64,000 nucleotides of DNA from Bacteroidales bacterium (GCA_012729335.1 JAAYDJ010000007.1:1-64000); one strand, 5' to 3'. Shown: positions 26,131-35,366, counted from the stretch's first letter. Numbers and translations: made by a program. Notes: generated from the letters alone by a model not told the origin.

Positions 26131-26275
26131 ATGAGGGAATCTGGAATCTGGAATCAGGAGTCGGGAATCTTGAGTCTTGAGTCTTGAGTCTGGAATCAGG
26201 AATCAGGAGTCGGGAATCTTGAGTCTGGAATCTTGAGTCTGGAATGAGGAGTCTTGAGTCCGGAATCTGGAATCC
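26121..26275 (+). repeat. Heptamer tandem array at the rimO 3' end
   Basis: About 22 contiguous 7-bp words (GGAATCT, TGAGTCT, GGAATCA, GGAGTCG, GGAATGA) in the sense of rimO transcription. The first word and the start of the second contain the last two codons and the TGA of rimO. Same family as 1230-1360 and 9501-9640. A second mini-array, CAATCCG three times (26289-26309), follows. The region fills most of the 215-bp gap to the convergent gene; no hairpin terminator was recognised there. Confidence 0.9.
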
Positions 26276-26345
26276 AATTTGATCCGCGCAATCCGCAATC
26301 CGCAATCCGAATTGTGGGGTTTTAACGTAGGGTGATGGGGGATTT

Positions 26346-26924
26346 TTATTTCCCCAGGCGCCAGCGGTGGCTTTTATCCTTGATGGGGAAGATGCCCTGG
26401 CTGACAAATTTGACGTCTTCGATAGAGTAAAAGGCTTTGGGGTTGTAATTGCGGATGATCTCCTCCACTTTGGCGATTTCCGACCTTTTTACGATGCTGT
26501 GGATGATGCTCACATTCTCGGTGCCGCCCTTGGCCGGGTGGTGGGTGATGCCGTAGCCGGCTTCCCTGAGGGCTTCGATGAGTTGGGAGGCTTCCTTGCG
26601 GGTGATGATCTGGATCTTTACGATGCCCATGGCCAGCTTCTCCTCAAGCAGCAGCCCTACCAGGTTCCCGGTGGCAAATCCCCCGGCATAACCCACATAG
26701 CAAAGCCAGTTGTCGAGGTTTTGCACGACCTTGCTCATGGTGATGATCCAGATGAGCACTTCAAAGAACCCCATCACGGGCGCCCAGAATTTCTGTCCCT
26801 TGGCGACCATGACGATACGCATGGTACCAATGGTCACGTCACAGATACGTGCCAGGAAAATGAGCAACGGAAGGATCAGATAGGTAAAAAGGCCGCTGTC
26901 GTAAAAGGCCTGCAGCTCTGTCAT
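26346..26924 (-). CDS. UPF0316 / DUF2179 family membrane protein
   Basis: 192 residues. Three hydrophobic segments in the first ~85 residues (ILPLLIFLARICDVTIGTMR, MGFFEVLIWIITMSKV, YAGGFATGNLVGLLL) are followed by a cytoplasmic DUF2179 domain (VKIQIITRKEASQLIEALREAGYGITHHPAKGG...IHSIVKRSEIAKVEEII). The RICDVTIGTMR block is diagnostic of UPF0316. Function unknown; DUF2179 domains may bind nucleotides. A second DUF2179 protein (YitT type) lies at 35399-36325. The 142 bp to the next gene show nothing recognisable. Confidence 0.88.
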   Translation of the reverse strand: MTELQAFYDSGLFTYLILPLLIFLARICDVTIGTMRIVMVAKGQKFWAPVMGFFEVLIWIITMSKVVQNLDNWLCYVGYAGGFATGNLVGLLLEEKLAMGIVKIQIITRKEASQLIEALREAGYGITHHPAKGGTENVSIIHSIVKRSEIAKVEEIIRNYNPKAFYSIEDVKFVSQGIFPIKDKSHRWRLGK

Positions 26925-27066
26925 GTCAATTGTTTTTCGTGGTGAATGCCATAAATTCCGGAAAGGTTCCTTTCTGGGTAGGGTGCGCGGTTTCGGTCAT
27001 GGCGCAGAGCCCCCGGAAAGGATCTCCGGTACATGGGTCGGGTTCCGTTAATACGCTATTTGAGAA

Positions 27067-27927
27067 TCAGAGCACGACATTCCTGCTGAAGGTATCCCCC
27101 TGCCTGATGTCGCCGGTCTGAATGCCTTTGGCCAGCCAGTTTTTTCTTTGTTCACTGGTGCCGTGGGTGAAGCTGTCGGGCACCACATAGCCCTGGGTTT
27201 TCATCTGGATGCGGTCGTCGCCCACCGCGGAAGCGGCGTTAAGGGCTTCCTGGAGGTCGCCTTCCTCCAGAAAGTTGTGCATTTTCTGGCCGTGGTGAAT
27301 CCAAACCCCGGCAAAGAAGTCGGCTTGCAGTTCGAGCCTGACGGTCAGTTCATTGGCTTGGTCCTGGCTGCGTGCCGACCGCTGGGCGTTCTGGACTTCC
27401 TGCATGGTTCCCATCAGGAGCTGGACGTGGTGACCCACCTCATGGGCAATGATATAGGCCACGGCAAAGTCGCCCGTAGCTCCCAGCTTGCGCTGCAGCG
27501 CTTCCAGGTAGTCCAGGTCAAGGTATACCTTCTCGTCGCCCGGGCAATAAAAGGGGCCCGTGGCCGCCTGGGCATATCCGCAGGCTGAACTCACAGCACT
27601 CCTGAACAATACCAGCTTCGGCTCCCGGTAGGTCGCCCCATATTCCCTGAAAATCTTGTTCCATACATCTTCCGTATCGGCCAGTACCACACTGACAAAT
27701 TCGGTCATCTCCTGCTCCTGTTCCGTAAGGACAGCCTCTCCGGCCGTTTCGGTCTGCCCCTGGTTAGACATCCGCAGCACATCAAGGGGGTTCCCCCCTA
27801 ACAGATAAACCACCAGGGCTATCGCCAGGGTCCCGATCAAACCTCCCTTCAAACCGATGGAACGTCCACTGCTGCTGCCACGCATGTCTTCGACATTTGT
27901 GCTTTGTCTCCTGCCCTTGAACTTCAT
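27067..27927 (-). CDS. Predicted neutral zinc metallopeptidase, YpfJ family
   Basis: 286 residues. N-terminal arginine-rich cytoplasmic stretch, one membrane anchor (GLIGTLAIALVVYLLGG, about 29-45), then the peptidase domain with HEVGH at 162-166 (zinc-binding HExxH) and the downstream ELQADFFAGVW glutamate block. FYCPGDEKVYLDL and GTSEQRKNWLAKGI are other family hallmarks. The active domain would face the periplasm. Substrate unknown. Its promoter overlaps the 3' region of prfC, the next gene upstream on the same strand. Confidence 0.9.
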   Translation of the reverse strand: MKFKGRRQSTNVEDMRGSSSGRSIGLKGGLIGTLAIALVVYLLGGNPLDVLRMSNQGQTETAGEAVLTEQEQEMTEFVSVVLADTEDVWNKIFREYGATYREPKLVLFRSAVSSACGYAQAATGPFYCPGDEKVYLDLDYLEALQRKLGATGDFAVAYIIAHEVGHHVQLLMGTMQEVQNAQRSARSQDQANELTVRLELQADFFAGVWIHHGQKMHNFLEEGDLQEALNAASAVGDDRIQMKTQGYVVPDSFTHGTSEQRKNWLAKGIQTGDIRQGDTFSRNVVL

Positions 27928-27952
27928 GAGTTGTTCGTTTTTAAGTGATTAA

Positions 27953-27960
27953 CAAATGTA
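27953..27960 (-). promoter_or_regulatory. Predicted -7 element of the zinc metallopeptidase gene
   Basis: TACATTTG on the minus strand (27960-27953) matches TAnnTTTG, 25 bp before the ATG. No canonical upstream TTG at 19-21 nt. Confidence 0.45.
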
Positions 27961-27969
27961 CTTTTTTTT

Positions 27970-29544
27970 TCAAAACTCAGAGGTGAAATGGAATTTTATC
28001 TCCTTGAATTCCTCCTGGGCCATTTGCAGGATGAAGGGGGAGTCGGCCATGAAAACATCACGCCCCCGTTTGTCGAGACACATTTTCTGGTATTTCCTTT
28101 TTTTGAACTCCTCCAGTTTTTTGGCGTCATCACTTTCAATCCAGCAGGCCTTGTACATGGAGATGGCCTCGAACCGGCATCTGGCGCCGTATTCGTGTTC
28201 GAGGCGGTACTGGATCACCTCGAACTGAAGTTGTCCCACGGTACCTATGATTTTCCGGCCATTAAACTGGCTGATGAAGAGCTGTGCAACCCCTTCGTCC
28301 ATCAGCTGGTCGATCCCCTTGTGGAGCTGTTTCGATTTCATGGGATCGGCATTTTCCACGTAGCGGAAAAGTTCCGGCGAAAAACTGGGAAGCCCCCTGA
28401 AACGGATCATTTCTCCTTCGGTGAGGGTATCCCCGATGATGAAATTCCCGGTGTCGGGAACACCAATGATATCGCCCGGAAAGGCCTCTTCTATGGTCTC
28501 TTTCTGGTCGGCCATGAAGGCCGTGGGACTCGAGATGCGCAGCGTTTTGCCCAGTCTGACATGGGTATAGACGTTGTTGCGCTGGAAATGACCCGAGCAT
28601 ACCTTGACAAAGGCGATGCGGCTCCGGTGGTTGGGATCGATGTTGGCGTGGATCTTGAATACGAACCCCGTGAAGTTCCCCTCTTCAGGATGGACCTCGC
28701 GCTCCTCGGTATGAGCGGGGCGGGGGGAGGGGGCTATTTTCACGAACGTGTCAAGCAGCTCCTGCACCCCGAAATTATAGAGGGCACTTCCGAAAAAAAC
28801 GGGAGCCAGGTGTCCGGCCAGATAACTCCCGTGGTCAAAAGCGGGATAAACCCCTTCAACCAGTTCAAGTTCCTCCCTGAGCACCGCCGCATCCCTGCCA
28901 ATGTGGCTGTCGAGCCTGGGATCGTGCACATCGCCAAACCTGACCGCAGGCTGAATCTCCTGAATGCTGGGGTTGAAAAGCAGCAGGCTGTGGTCAAAAA
29001 TGTTGTAGACCCCCTTGAAGCTGTCGCCGCTGCTGATGGGCCAGCTCAGCGGCCGCACCTTGATGCGGAGGGTTTCCTCCACTTCGTCGAGCAGGCTGAA
29101 GGAATCCCTGGCCGGGCGGTCAAGCTTGTTGATGAAGAGAATCACCGGTGTATGCCGCAACCGGCAGACATTCATCAGTTTCTCGGTTTGAGGTTCCACC
29201 CCCTTGGCCGCATCGATGACGATGATCACGCTGTCGACGGCCGTCAGCGTCCTGAAGGTGTCTTCCTGGAAATCCTGGTGCCCCGGGGTGTCCAGAATAT
29301 TGATTTTGTATCCCTTGTATTCAAATCCCATCACCGAGGTGGCCACGGAAATCCCCCTCTGCCGTTCAATTTCCATGAAGTCAGACACTGCAGCTTTTCT
29401 GATCTTGTTGCTCTTGACCGCCCCGGCCACCCGGATGGCCCCCCCGAACAACAGCAGTTTCTCGGTCAGGGTGGTCTTCCCCGCATCGGGATGGCTGACA
29501 ATGCCAAAGGTCCTGCGCCGTTTGATCTCTTCGGTAATATACAT
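27970..29544 (-). CDS. prfC: Peptide chain release factor 3
   Basis: 524 residues (E. coli 529). GTPase that recycles RF1/RF2 after termination. G1 SHPDAGKTT at 17-25, the switch region with [15 protein letters not shown]3 DTPGHQDF, and G4 NKLDRPARD are intact. The RF3-specific segment [39 protein letters not shown] follows, with a C-terminal domain resembling EF-G domain III. The frame is unambiguous; a very long open frame on the opposite strand is a shadow. Own promoter 20 bp upstream. Confidence 0.97.
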   Translation of the reverse strand: MYITEEIKRRRTFGIVSHPDAGKTTLTEKLLLFGGAIRVAGAVKSNKIRKAAVSDFMEIERQRGISVATSVMGFEYKGYKINILDTPGHQDFQEDTFRTLTAVDSVIIVIDAAKGVEPQTEKLMNVCRLRHTPVILFINKLDRPARDSFSLLDEVEETLRIKVRPLSWPISSGDSFKGVYNIFDHSLLLFNPSIQEIQPAVRFGDVHDPRLDSHIGRDAAVLREELELVEGVYPAFDHGSYLAGHLAPVFFGSALYNFGVQELLDTFVKIAPSPRPAHTEEREVHPEEGNFTGFVFKIHANIDPNHRSRIAFVKVCSGHFQRNNVYTHVRLGKTLRISSPTAFMADQKETIEEAFPGDIIGVPDTGNFIIGDTLTEGEMIRFRGLPSFSPELFRYVENADPMKSKQLHKGIDQLMDEGVAQLFISQFNGRKIIGTVGQLQFEVIQYRLEHEYGARCRFEAISMYKACWIESDDAKKLEEFKKRKYQKMCLDKRGRDVFMADSPFILQMAQEEFKEIKFHFTSEF

Positions 29545-29563
29545 TCTTTTTCGTTTTGGGGGG

Positions 29564-29571
29564 CAAAAATA
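29564..29571 (-). promoter_or_regulatory. Predicted -7 element of prfC
   Basis: TATTTTTG on the minus strand (29571-29564) matches TAnnTTTG, 19 bp before the prfC ATG. Confidence 0.5.
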
Positions 29572-29631
29572 AACATTTCCCGACTGAATCCATGTTCCCT
29601 CAGGCCGAAAGCAAAAGCAGACGCCCGGGAT

Positions 29632-30747
29632 TTATCTATTGTGCATATGGATCGATTTTTCAAGGCATTCCGAGATGTAATCCCAGTATTTGCGGTGAAA
29701 CCTGACGCTTCGCGACCCGATGAGAAGGTGGTAGCTGCGGGGGGTATCTTCGGGGGCAAATTTCCACAATTCCCGGTTTTCATACAGGGCGGGCACCTCA
29801 GGGTGAAACTGCACCCCGAAAACATGGGGGTATTCACGGTGGGCCAGCCCTTCGATGATCTGACCGTCGGGAGAGAGGGCTGTAATCATGTACCCCTGGC
29901 CCACATCACGGGGCGATTGGTGGTGACTGCTGTAAATGAGAGGCCTGCTTTGCCGGCGGACTTTCACCTGCTTCGGAAAAAAGGGGTGCCCGGTGAAACG
30001 GAGCGAATGAAGGTTGATGCCCATCAGACGGGGGTCGTCGCTGATTTCCTGCCAATAGTTGCGGTGCAGGTTTTCACGGCTGGTCTCCAGGGTCTGCCGC
30101 GGTCCCTCCTTTCCATATACCTGGCGGGGAATGTCCTGCCAGAGGGTTCCCCCTGCAGCCACATTCATGGTTTGCATACCCAGGCAGAAACCGGTCACCA
30201 GATACCCGGGCTTCTCCTCCAGAAAGGGCCGCCAGTCAGGCTGACGGGAACTCCCCACCAGATGAAAAAGCAAAGAAACTTCAAAGGTGTGGCGCCCCGG
30301 ATCCGTCACCACCGATCCCTGGTTCTCCTCCCCGTATAGTCTGGGTTGAATATCGGGGCCTCCGAAGAAGAGAATCCCTGCCGAATGCTCAAAGAGCGTC
30401 CTGAACTCTGCAGAGCAGCCGTTTTCCCCGAATACCGACGAATCGTCAAGGGCTCCCCTGACCTCATGTAAATAAAATCCCAACTCAGGATGCTCCCTCA
30501 GATACACCTCGCTTTTCCCAAAATCATAGGCCTGGCCGGCATGAAAAACTCCCACGAACCGGGTCTCTTCTGTCACCCTGAAAATACCCTGCTCCGTGAG
30601 GAACCTGACGGTCTCCAGGTTGGCGACGGTGGGGTTGGCCAGGAGCACATGGGGAACATCCTTTGGGAAAGGGTGCCGGAAATAATCACGACTCATGGCC
30701 GCAAACGGCAGGGAGGCTATTATCATGGTCAGGACAAATTTTTGCAT
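29632..30747 (-). CDS. Secreted class I glutamine amidotransferase-like peptidase (C26 family)
   Basis: 371 residues. A signal peptide (MQKFVLTMIIASLPFAAMS) directs export, which is unusual for this fold. The amidotransferase-like domain has the nucleophile Cys188 in GFCLGMQ, with His315 and Glu317 in FHPEVP completing a gamma-glutamyl hydrolase-type triad. FFGGPDIQPRLYG matches the C26 block GGxDIxPxxYG. It should cleave gamma-glutamyl bonds; periplasmic substrates such as peptide-derived gamma-glutamyl compounds are a guess. Divergent from the repeat/lectin gene. Confidence 0.85.
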   Translation of the reverse strand: MQKFVLTMIIASLPFAAMSRDYFRHPFPKDVPHVLLANPTVANLETVRFLTEQGIFRVTEETRFVGVFHAGQAYDFGKSEVYLREHPELGFYLHEVRGALDDSSVFGENGCSAEFRTLFEHSAGILFFGGPDIQPRLYGEENQGSVVTDPGRHTFEVSLLFHLVGSSRQPDWRPFLEEKPGYLVTGFCLGMQTMNVAAGGTLWQDIPRQVYGKEGPRQTLETSRENLHRNYWQEISDDPRLMGINLHSLRFTGHPFFPKQVKVRRQSRPLIYSSHHQSPRDVGQGYMITALSPDGQIIEGLAHREYPHVFGVQFHPEVPALYENRELWKFAPEDTPRSYHLLIGSRSVRFHRKYWDYISECLEKSIHMHNR

Positions 30748-30764
30748 GGGTTTTCTTTTGGTCT

Positions 30765-30772
30765 CAAATATA
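30765..30772 (-). promoter_or_regulatory. Predicted -7 element of the C26 peptidase gene
   Basis: TATATTTG on the minus strand (30772-30765) matches TAnnTTTG, 17 bp before the ATG at 30747. Confidence 0.45.
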
Positions 30773-30796
30773 CAGAGATGTTTGGCTTACTTTGAT

Positions 30797-30804
30797 TAAA
30801 TTTG
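30797..30804 (+). promoter_or_regulatory. Predicted -7 element of the repeat/lectin gene
   Basis: TAAATTTG matches TAnnTTTG and ends 24 bp before the ATG at 30829. It overlaps the TTG codon that would be the alternative start, which argues for the ATG. Confidence 0.45.
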
Positions 30805-30828
30805 CTCATTAAACCAAACTCTGCGGAA

Positions 30829-32658
30829 ATGTCATTAAAGATTTTTACGCTGCAACTCACCGGAAAAATGGGGGATGCCGCCAGGATTGAACAAACCAGG
30901 CATCAACTGGAAGAGACTTACCGTGCGTTCCTGGAAGCCGGGAAATCACCTGAATTTCAGCGTTATACTGAACTCGATGGGTGGGTGGCGTCGGGAACCC
31001 CGGAACAGCGTCGCCTGGCCCTGCAAAAGGAGGTGTTTAAGGGAAGCCCTGAATTCCACCAGGAGAAGGAATTCCACACCCTGGCCGCCAACCGGAAAAT
31101 CAGGGATTTCCTTAAAATGGAGGGTTCGGCTGACCTGGCTCGCTTCCTGAAGCTGGAAGATTCGGAGAAACTCAAAAACTACTGGGAACTGAAGGATTAT
31201 GCCGAAGGGGAATTCCAGCGTGAAATGCGTGAAATCAATTCCCGTAAATTTGTGGGCTCCCCTGAGGAACGGCTCCTGAAGGAGCTGGCCAAACTGAAGA
31301 AAAACAAGGGATTAAAGGCTTATTTCAGACTGAAGGACTCCGCGGCGCTGAAGAAACACCAGGAATTCAGGAATAACCCCAAATTGCAGCGGTTTCTGGC
31401 CTTCAAAAGCAATCCTCCCCGTGAAAAGGAGGCCCGCAGCGAATGGAATGCCCTGAAGAACGACCCCGAAATCAGGGATTTCTTCAGGATGGAGAAATCG
31501 TCAGACCTGAAACTATACCATAAAATGGAGGGGCGACATGTGATTGCCCGGTTTGAGGAACTGACCAGGGAAACGGGTACGGAAGAGTTCCGCCAGAAGG
31601 TCACCTACCTGAAAGACCCCAGGAAGCTGGAGAAAAGCGATGCCTGGAAGAAGTTCCGCAGATATAAGGAGTTGGGAACCAGTGATGACGTGGTATTCTT
31701 CAGGAAATTCAAGAAATCTCCGCTCTACCGCAATTACCTGGATATGAAGGACTCCTTTCAATTGGGGAGGTACCGTGAACTGAAGGCCTTGACGGCCTCC
31801 GCGGCTTTCAGGGAGAAGAAGACCTGGCTTGAAGATGCCAGGAAGTGGGAGAAAAGCGAAGAGTATGCCCAGCTCCAGGAGTTTCTGCGGCTGAAAAAGC
31901 ATCCGAAGGTAGCCCTGTACAACCAATACAAGGAGGGGGATCATTTTAGATTTCTGCAAGAGTGGCAGGTGACTTTCAGCGACCGGTTTGATGGCCAGGG
32001 GAGTGACGGGAAATGGATTTTCAACACCCTGTGGGGGGAGCGTTTCCCGGGGACGCCCTTTTCGCAGCCAGCGGATCTTCAAGGGTACAGTGGTGGCCGG
32101 AACACCCTTTTTAAAGAGGGGAGACTGGCGATCCAGGTCCGCAGGGAGAAGGTGGCCGGAAAACGGTGGCAACCCGGGGCGGGCTTTGTTCCCACCGATT
32201 TTGCCTACAGTTCCGATCTGCTCTCGACAGCTGGGCGCTTTGCCCAGAAGGAGGGGATCTTCGAGGTCAAGGTGAAATTCTCGCCGCTGCCAGAAGTGGT
32301 CAGCTCCTGTCACCTCCTCGGCGAAGAACCCGGTCACCAGCTTACCCTGGTGGAAACAGGCCCTCAACCCAGACTGGGCGTGCTGGTTTTCTCAGGAAAC
32401 GAAAAACCCCGGTTCGAGGGGGTAGACCTGAAGCACCTGAAACGGGATAAATTCTACATTTTCAGGCTGGAATGGGAAGGATCACACTTCACCTGGAAAA
32501 TCAACGACTGCCCGGTTTTTGAAACCCGCCTGAGCAAGCCTGATGGCCCGGTCCATTTCAATATGCTTTCCCTGGTGGTGGGCGAGATCCCCGGGTCAAG
32601 GCTGCCGGTGAACTTCGAGGTAGGCTGGGTCAGGTGTTACGGGAAGAAAAACGGATGA
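30829..32658 (+). CDS. Novel-looking repeat protein with C-terminal concanavalin-A-like lectin/glucanase fold
   Basis: 609 residues from the ATG downstream of the promoter (a TTG 27 bp upstream is unlikely). Residues ~15-375 consist of about twenty short charged repeats of 12-13 residues, such as RFLKLEDSEKLK, YFRLKDSAALKK, FFRMEKSSDLKL, YLDMKDSFQLGR and FLRLKKHPKVAL. The pattern is aromatic-x-x-hydrophobic-K/E-x-S-x-x-L, predicted all helical. Residues ~380-605 form a beta-sandwich with FSDRFDG, KWIFNTLW, GIFEVKVKFSP, HLLGEE, KFYIFRLEWEG and FEVGWVRCY, resembling GH16/LamG proteins. The ExDxxE catalytic motif of GH16 is absent, so it is probably a binding domain. No signal peptide or lipobox. 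Function unknown. Confidence 0.8.
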   Translation: MSLKIFTLQLTGKMGDAARIEQTRHQLEETYRAFLEAGKSPEFQRYTELDGWVASGTPEQRRLALQKEVFKGSPEFHQEKEFHTLAANRKIRDFLKMEGSADLARFLKLEDSEKLKNYWELKDYAEGEFQREMREINSRKFVGSPEERLLKELAKLKKNKGLKAYFRLKDSAALKKHQEFRNNPKLQRFLAFKSNPPREKEARSEWNALKNDPEIRDFFRMEKSSDLKLYHKMEGRHVIARFEELTRETGTEEFRQKVTYLKDPRKLEKSDAWKKFRRYKELGTSDDVVFFRKFKKSPLYRNYLDMKDSFQLGRYRELKALTASAAFREKKTWLEDARKWEKSEEYAQLQEFLRLKKHPKVALYNQYKEGDHFRFLQEWQVTFSDRFDGQGSDGKWIFNTLWGERFPGTPFSQPADLQGYSGGRNTLFKEGRLAIQVRREKVAGKRWQPGAGFVPTDFAYSSDLLSTAGRFAQKEGIFEVKVKFSPLPEVVSSCHLLGEEPGHQLTLVETGPQPRLGVLVFSGNEKPRFEGVDLKHLKRDKFYIFRLEWEGSHFTWKINDCPVFETRLSKPDGPVHFNMLSLVVGEIPGSRLPVNFEVGWVRCYGKKNG

Positions 32659-32697
32659 TGCTCCTCTCCCCTGGAGATTCCCCGGCTGAGGGAGCAG

Positions 32698-32993
32698 GTC
32701 GTCCGTGAAGGGTTCAGGTGGAACACGCATGTCGTCCATGAAGGGTTCAGGCAGAACACGCATGTCGTCCATGAAAGGTTCAGGCAGAACACGCATGTCG
32801 TCCATGAAAGGTTCAGGCAGAACACGCATGTAGTCCATGAAAGGTTCAGGCAGAACGCGCATGTAGTCCATGAAGGGTTCAGGCAGAACACGCATGTCGT
32901 CCATGAAAGGTTCAGGCAGAACACGCATGTAGTCCATGAAGGTTCAGGTGGAACACGCATGTAGTCCATGAAAGGTTCAGGCAGAGCGCGCAG
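32698..32993. repeat. 33-bp tandem array, nine units
   Basis: Nine head-to-tail units of 33 bp (one of 32) beginning GTCGTCCATGAA or GTAGTCCATGAA and containing GGTTCAGGCAGAACACGCAT. Units differ at a few fixed positions (TCG/TAG, GGG/AAA, CAG/TGG). Because 33 is a multiple of 3, both strands stay open (MDDMRVLPEPF on minus, VVHERFRQNTH on plus), but this is a by-product of the period. The array fills most of the 392-bp space between the lectin gene and the convergent patatin gene; 32659-32697 and 32994-33050 hold nothing recognisable. Confidence 0.95.
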
Positions 32994-33050
32994 GAGGGGC
33001 TGTACAGGACCCTGACTTCGCGGGGCGCATGAAATCTGTCACAGGGTGTG

Positions 33051-35339
33051 TTAAAAGCCCCGTTTGTTGAATAGGGTGTACCCGAAGTTAAACATCAGGA
33101 ACCAGCGGGTTCCTGGTTTGTCGTAGTAGTTCAGGCCGATGCTGGCCGGGCCGATGCCGGTCTGGTAAACCATCGCTGCCAGTCCCTGGAAGTAAACATT
33201 CTTCATGAAGCGGTCACTGCGGATGGCCCGGTAATCTTCCCCCCTGCTGATTTCGTGCAGTGGTGCGAAGGCATAACCCTCGAGCCTGAGATGGGCATCC
33301 CCATTAAGACGCCATATGGCCCTGCCTCCCCCCGCCACAAAATTGTTGGCGTGGAAGTTTTCGATGAACAGGGCCTTGCTGTGGGGCGTGGGATAAAAAC
33401 CCGGGGCGGCCAGAAGTGTGGAGGTGTAATTACTGAAATTCCTTTTATTGCTGAGGACGCCGTCAAAGCGGGTGCCGGCGGCCAGTTTGCGGCCCAGGGG
33501 CCAGTAATTCTCAAAGGTACCCCGGAACAGGATATAGTCGTGGTTCTCCCGGGAGGCGGGCTGGCTTACCGCGGTCGTTCCGGGAATCAGTTTTTCAGTT
33601 CCGGTGATGTAACGGCCATAAAGACCCCGGAAAACCCCATCGGTGGCGTACTGTTTGTGGTTCAGTGAATTTTTTTCGTAGTCGGCATGGATCACAAAGG
33701 CATTGAAATCGGTCTTGTCGGGTTCGTCGGCTTGGCTGATCTTCCCAAACTGGTAATAGACATCGCGTGATCCCGCACCGGCAAGGCCCAGGGTGATCTT
33801 GTCGTGCCTTTTCAGGGGAAAACCCAGTTCCCCCCTGATGTTGCTCTCGTTCTGGATGATATAGGGTGGCCTGACATCCTCAAAGAAGAGCTCGTTACTC
33901 GAAGAGAAGAAATCCCACCGGTTATAGGTCAGATAAGTGGCCAGGTAAAAAGGACGTAGCATGGGAAAATCCACCCTGCCGCCCACCTTGAAAGAGCTGT
34001 AGAACCTTCCGAAATAAAGGTTGCTGTTGAGTTTGTATGAGCGGTTCCTGAAAATCCGGTGTTCAAAGCTGACATATCCCTGGTTGATGGGTTTTGTGGA
34101 GATGTTGCCTCCGACATTGATCTCTGTGGATTTTTCAGGCTCCACAATAAGGTGCACATCGAAGTAACTCGATTCACGGTTGAAAATGGCCACCGGTCTG
34201 ATCGATTTGATCTGTTCGTCGGCGATGAGTTTGAAGTACTCCCTTTTAAAGACTTCGGCGGTAAAGACGTTTTTATTGTGTTTGATGGAGTTGATGATGT
34301 ATCTCCGCTGGAGGGGGTCTTCGATGCCTTCCACCTGGATATTCTGGAAGAGAAGCGCGGGTTTGCGGGCATGGAACGCTTCCCGGCGGCGTTCCAGTTC
34401 ATCGGGGTCGGCACGGCGGCTGATCCGGCGGTTGATGCTGTCGATCATGGCATAGGCCGTTTTGGCCCCGGCCTCCACAATGTAGTCCAGCTTATGAAAA
34501 TCCATGAGTCCCGCCTGGTTGACATCAGTCTCCAGAAGGATCCCGTCTTCCGCAGAAATATCGTAATCGGTGGGGCGCTGCACCATATTGGTCACCTGGC
34601 GGATGATGTCGTCGGCTTCGGCATCCTGGGGGTCAGGAACCACCTTATGCCCAATGATGATATCAGGCTTGAACACCTCCTTCATCACGTCGTGAGGGAA
34701 ATTGTTCACGATTCCCCCGTCAAAGAGAAGCTCCCCGTTGATCTTAATGGGTTTGAAAAAGAGGGGAAAGGTCATGGAAGCCCTGATGGCTTCACCCAGG
34801 TCACCGCTCCCCAGCACCACCTGTTTGTTGCGGTGTACTTCGGTAGCCACACACCGGAAGGGCACAAAAAGACGATCAAAATCACCCCCTGAAACGGCGG
34901 TTGTGGGCGCCATCAGTTCCATGAAGGTGAAATCCATCTGCCACTGCGGAATAATGTTGGTGGGCGGAAGTATCCTCACTTTGTCGTCTTTACGCTCCAG
35001 CCTGATGTCAATCCAGGAGGGATTGTCCTCGGGTTGCTTGAAATAGTAGCGGTATTCTTCCTGGATTTTTCCTGTCGACCAGAAATAAAACTCATCGGAG
35101 CGGAAGAGTTCTTCCATCTCCTGGGTGGTATATCCGGCGGCATATAGTCCGCCCACGATGGCCCCCATGGAGGTCCCGGTAATGTAATCAATAGGGATGT
35201 TGTTGGCTTCCAGGACTTTGATGATGCCGATGTGGGCCAGTCCCTTGGCACCGCCGCCACTCAGTACCAACCCCACTTTCTGGGAATGCGCTTGCATACT
35301 GAGGATGGTCACCAGGCTATATAATAATACTCTTTTCAT
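33051..35339 (-). CDS. Patatin-like phospholipase fused to an outer-membrane beta-barrel
   Basis: 762 residues. Signal peptide of about 19 residues, then a patatin domain with the oxyanion loop SGGGAKG (27-33), nucleophile Ser57 in GTSMG and Asp207 in DGG, forming the Ser-Asp dyad. A POTRA-like segment follows (FQNIQVEGIEDPLQRRYIINSIKHN), then a C-terminal Omp85/BamA-type barrel (VGGNISTKPINQGYVSFEHR ... FMFNFGYTLFNKRGF). This PlpD-type architecture (type Vd) usually cleaves phospholipids; in Bacteroidota the passenger is often retained. Cellular role here unknown. Confidence 0.93.
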   Translation of the reverse strand: MKRVLLYSLVTILSMQAHSQKVGLVLSGGGAKGLAHIGIIKVLEANNIPIDYITGTSMGAIVGGLYAAGYTTQEMEELFRSDEFYFWSTGKIQEEYRYYFKQPEDNPSWIDIRLERKDDKVRILPPTNIIPQWQMDFTFMELMAPTTAVSGGDFDRLFVPFRCVATEVHRNKQVVLGSGDLGEAIRASMTFPLFFKPIKINGELLFDGGIVNNFPHDVMKEVFKPDIIIGHKVVPDPQDAEADDIIRQVTNMVQRPTDYDISAEDGILLETDVNQAGLMDFHKLDYIVEAGAKTAYAMIDSINRRISRRADPDELERRREAFHARKPALLFQNIQVEGIEDPLQRRYIINSIKHNKNVFTAEVFKREYFKLIADEQIKSIRPVAIFNRESSYFDVHLIVEPEKSTEINVGGNISTKPINQGYVSFEHRIFRNRSYKLNSNLYFGRFYSSFKVGGRVDFPMLRPFYLATYLTYNRWDFFSSSNELFFEDVRPPYIIQNESNIRGELGFPLKRHDKITLGLAGAGSRDVYYQFGKISQADEPDKTDFNAFVIHADYEKNSLNHKQYATDGVFRGLYGRYITGTEKLIPGTTAVSQPASRENHDYILFRGTFENYWPLGRKLAAGTRFDGVLSNKRNFSNYTSTLLAAPGFYPTPHSKALFIENFHANNFVAGGGRAIWRLNGDAHLRLEGYAFAPLHEISRGEDYRAIRSDRFMKNVYFQGLAAMVYQTGIGPASIGLNYYDKPGTRWFLMFNFGYTLFNKRGF

Positions 35340-35366
35340 ATCACAACCGGCTCAGTACCGGTTATA

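Noticed and set aside
27988-30339. Very long plus-strand open frame (about 780 codons)
   Set aside because: It is antisense to prfC and to most of the C26 peptidase gene, both unmistakable. GC-rich codon bias of those genes keeps the opposite frame open.
32596-32937. Minus-strand reading frame encoding repeated MDDMRVLPEPF
   Set aside because: It consists almost wholly of the 33-bp array, overlaps the end of the lectin gene, and is open only because the period is a multiple of three. No start region, signal or neighbour supports a gene.
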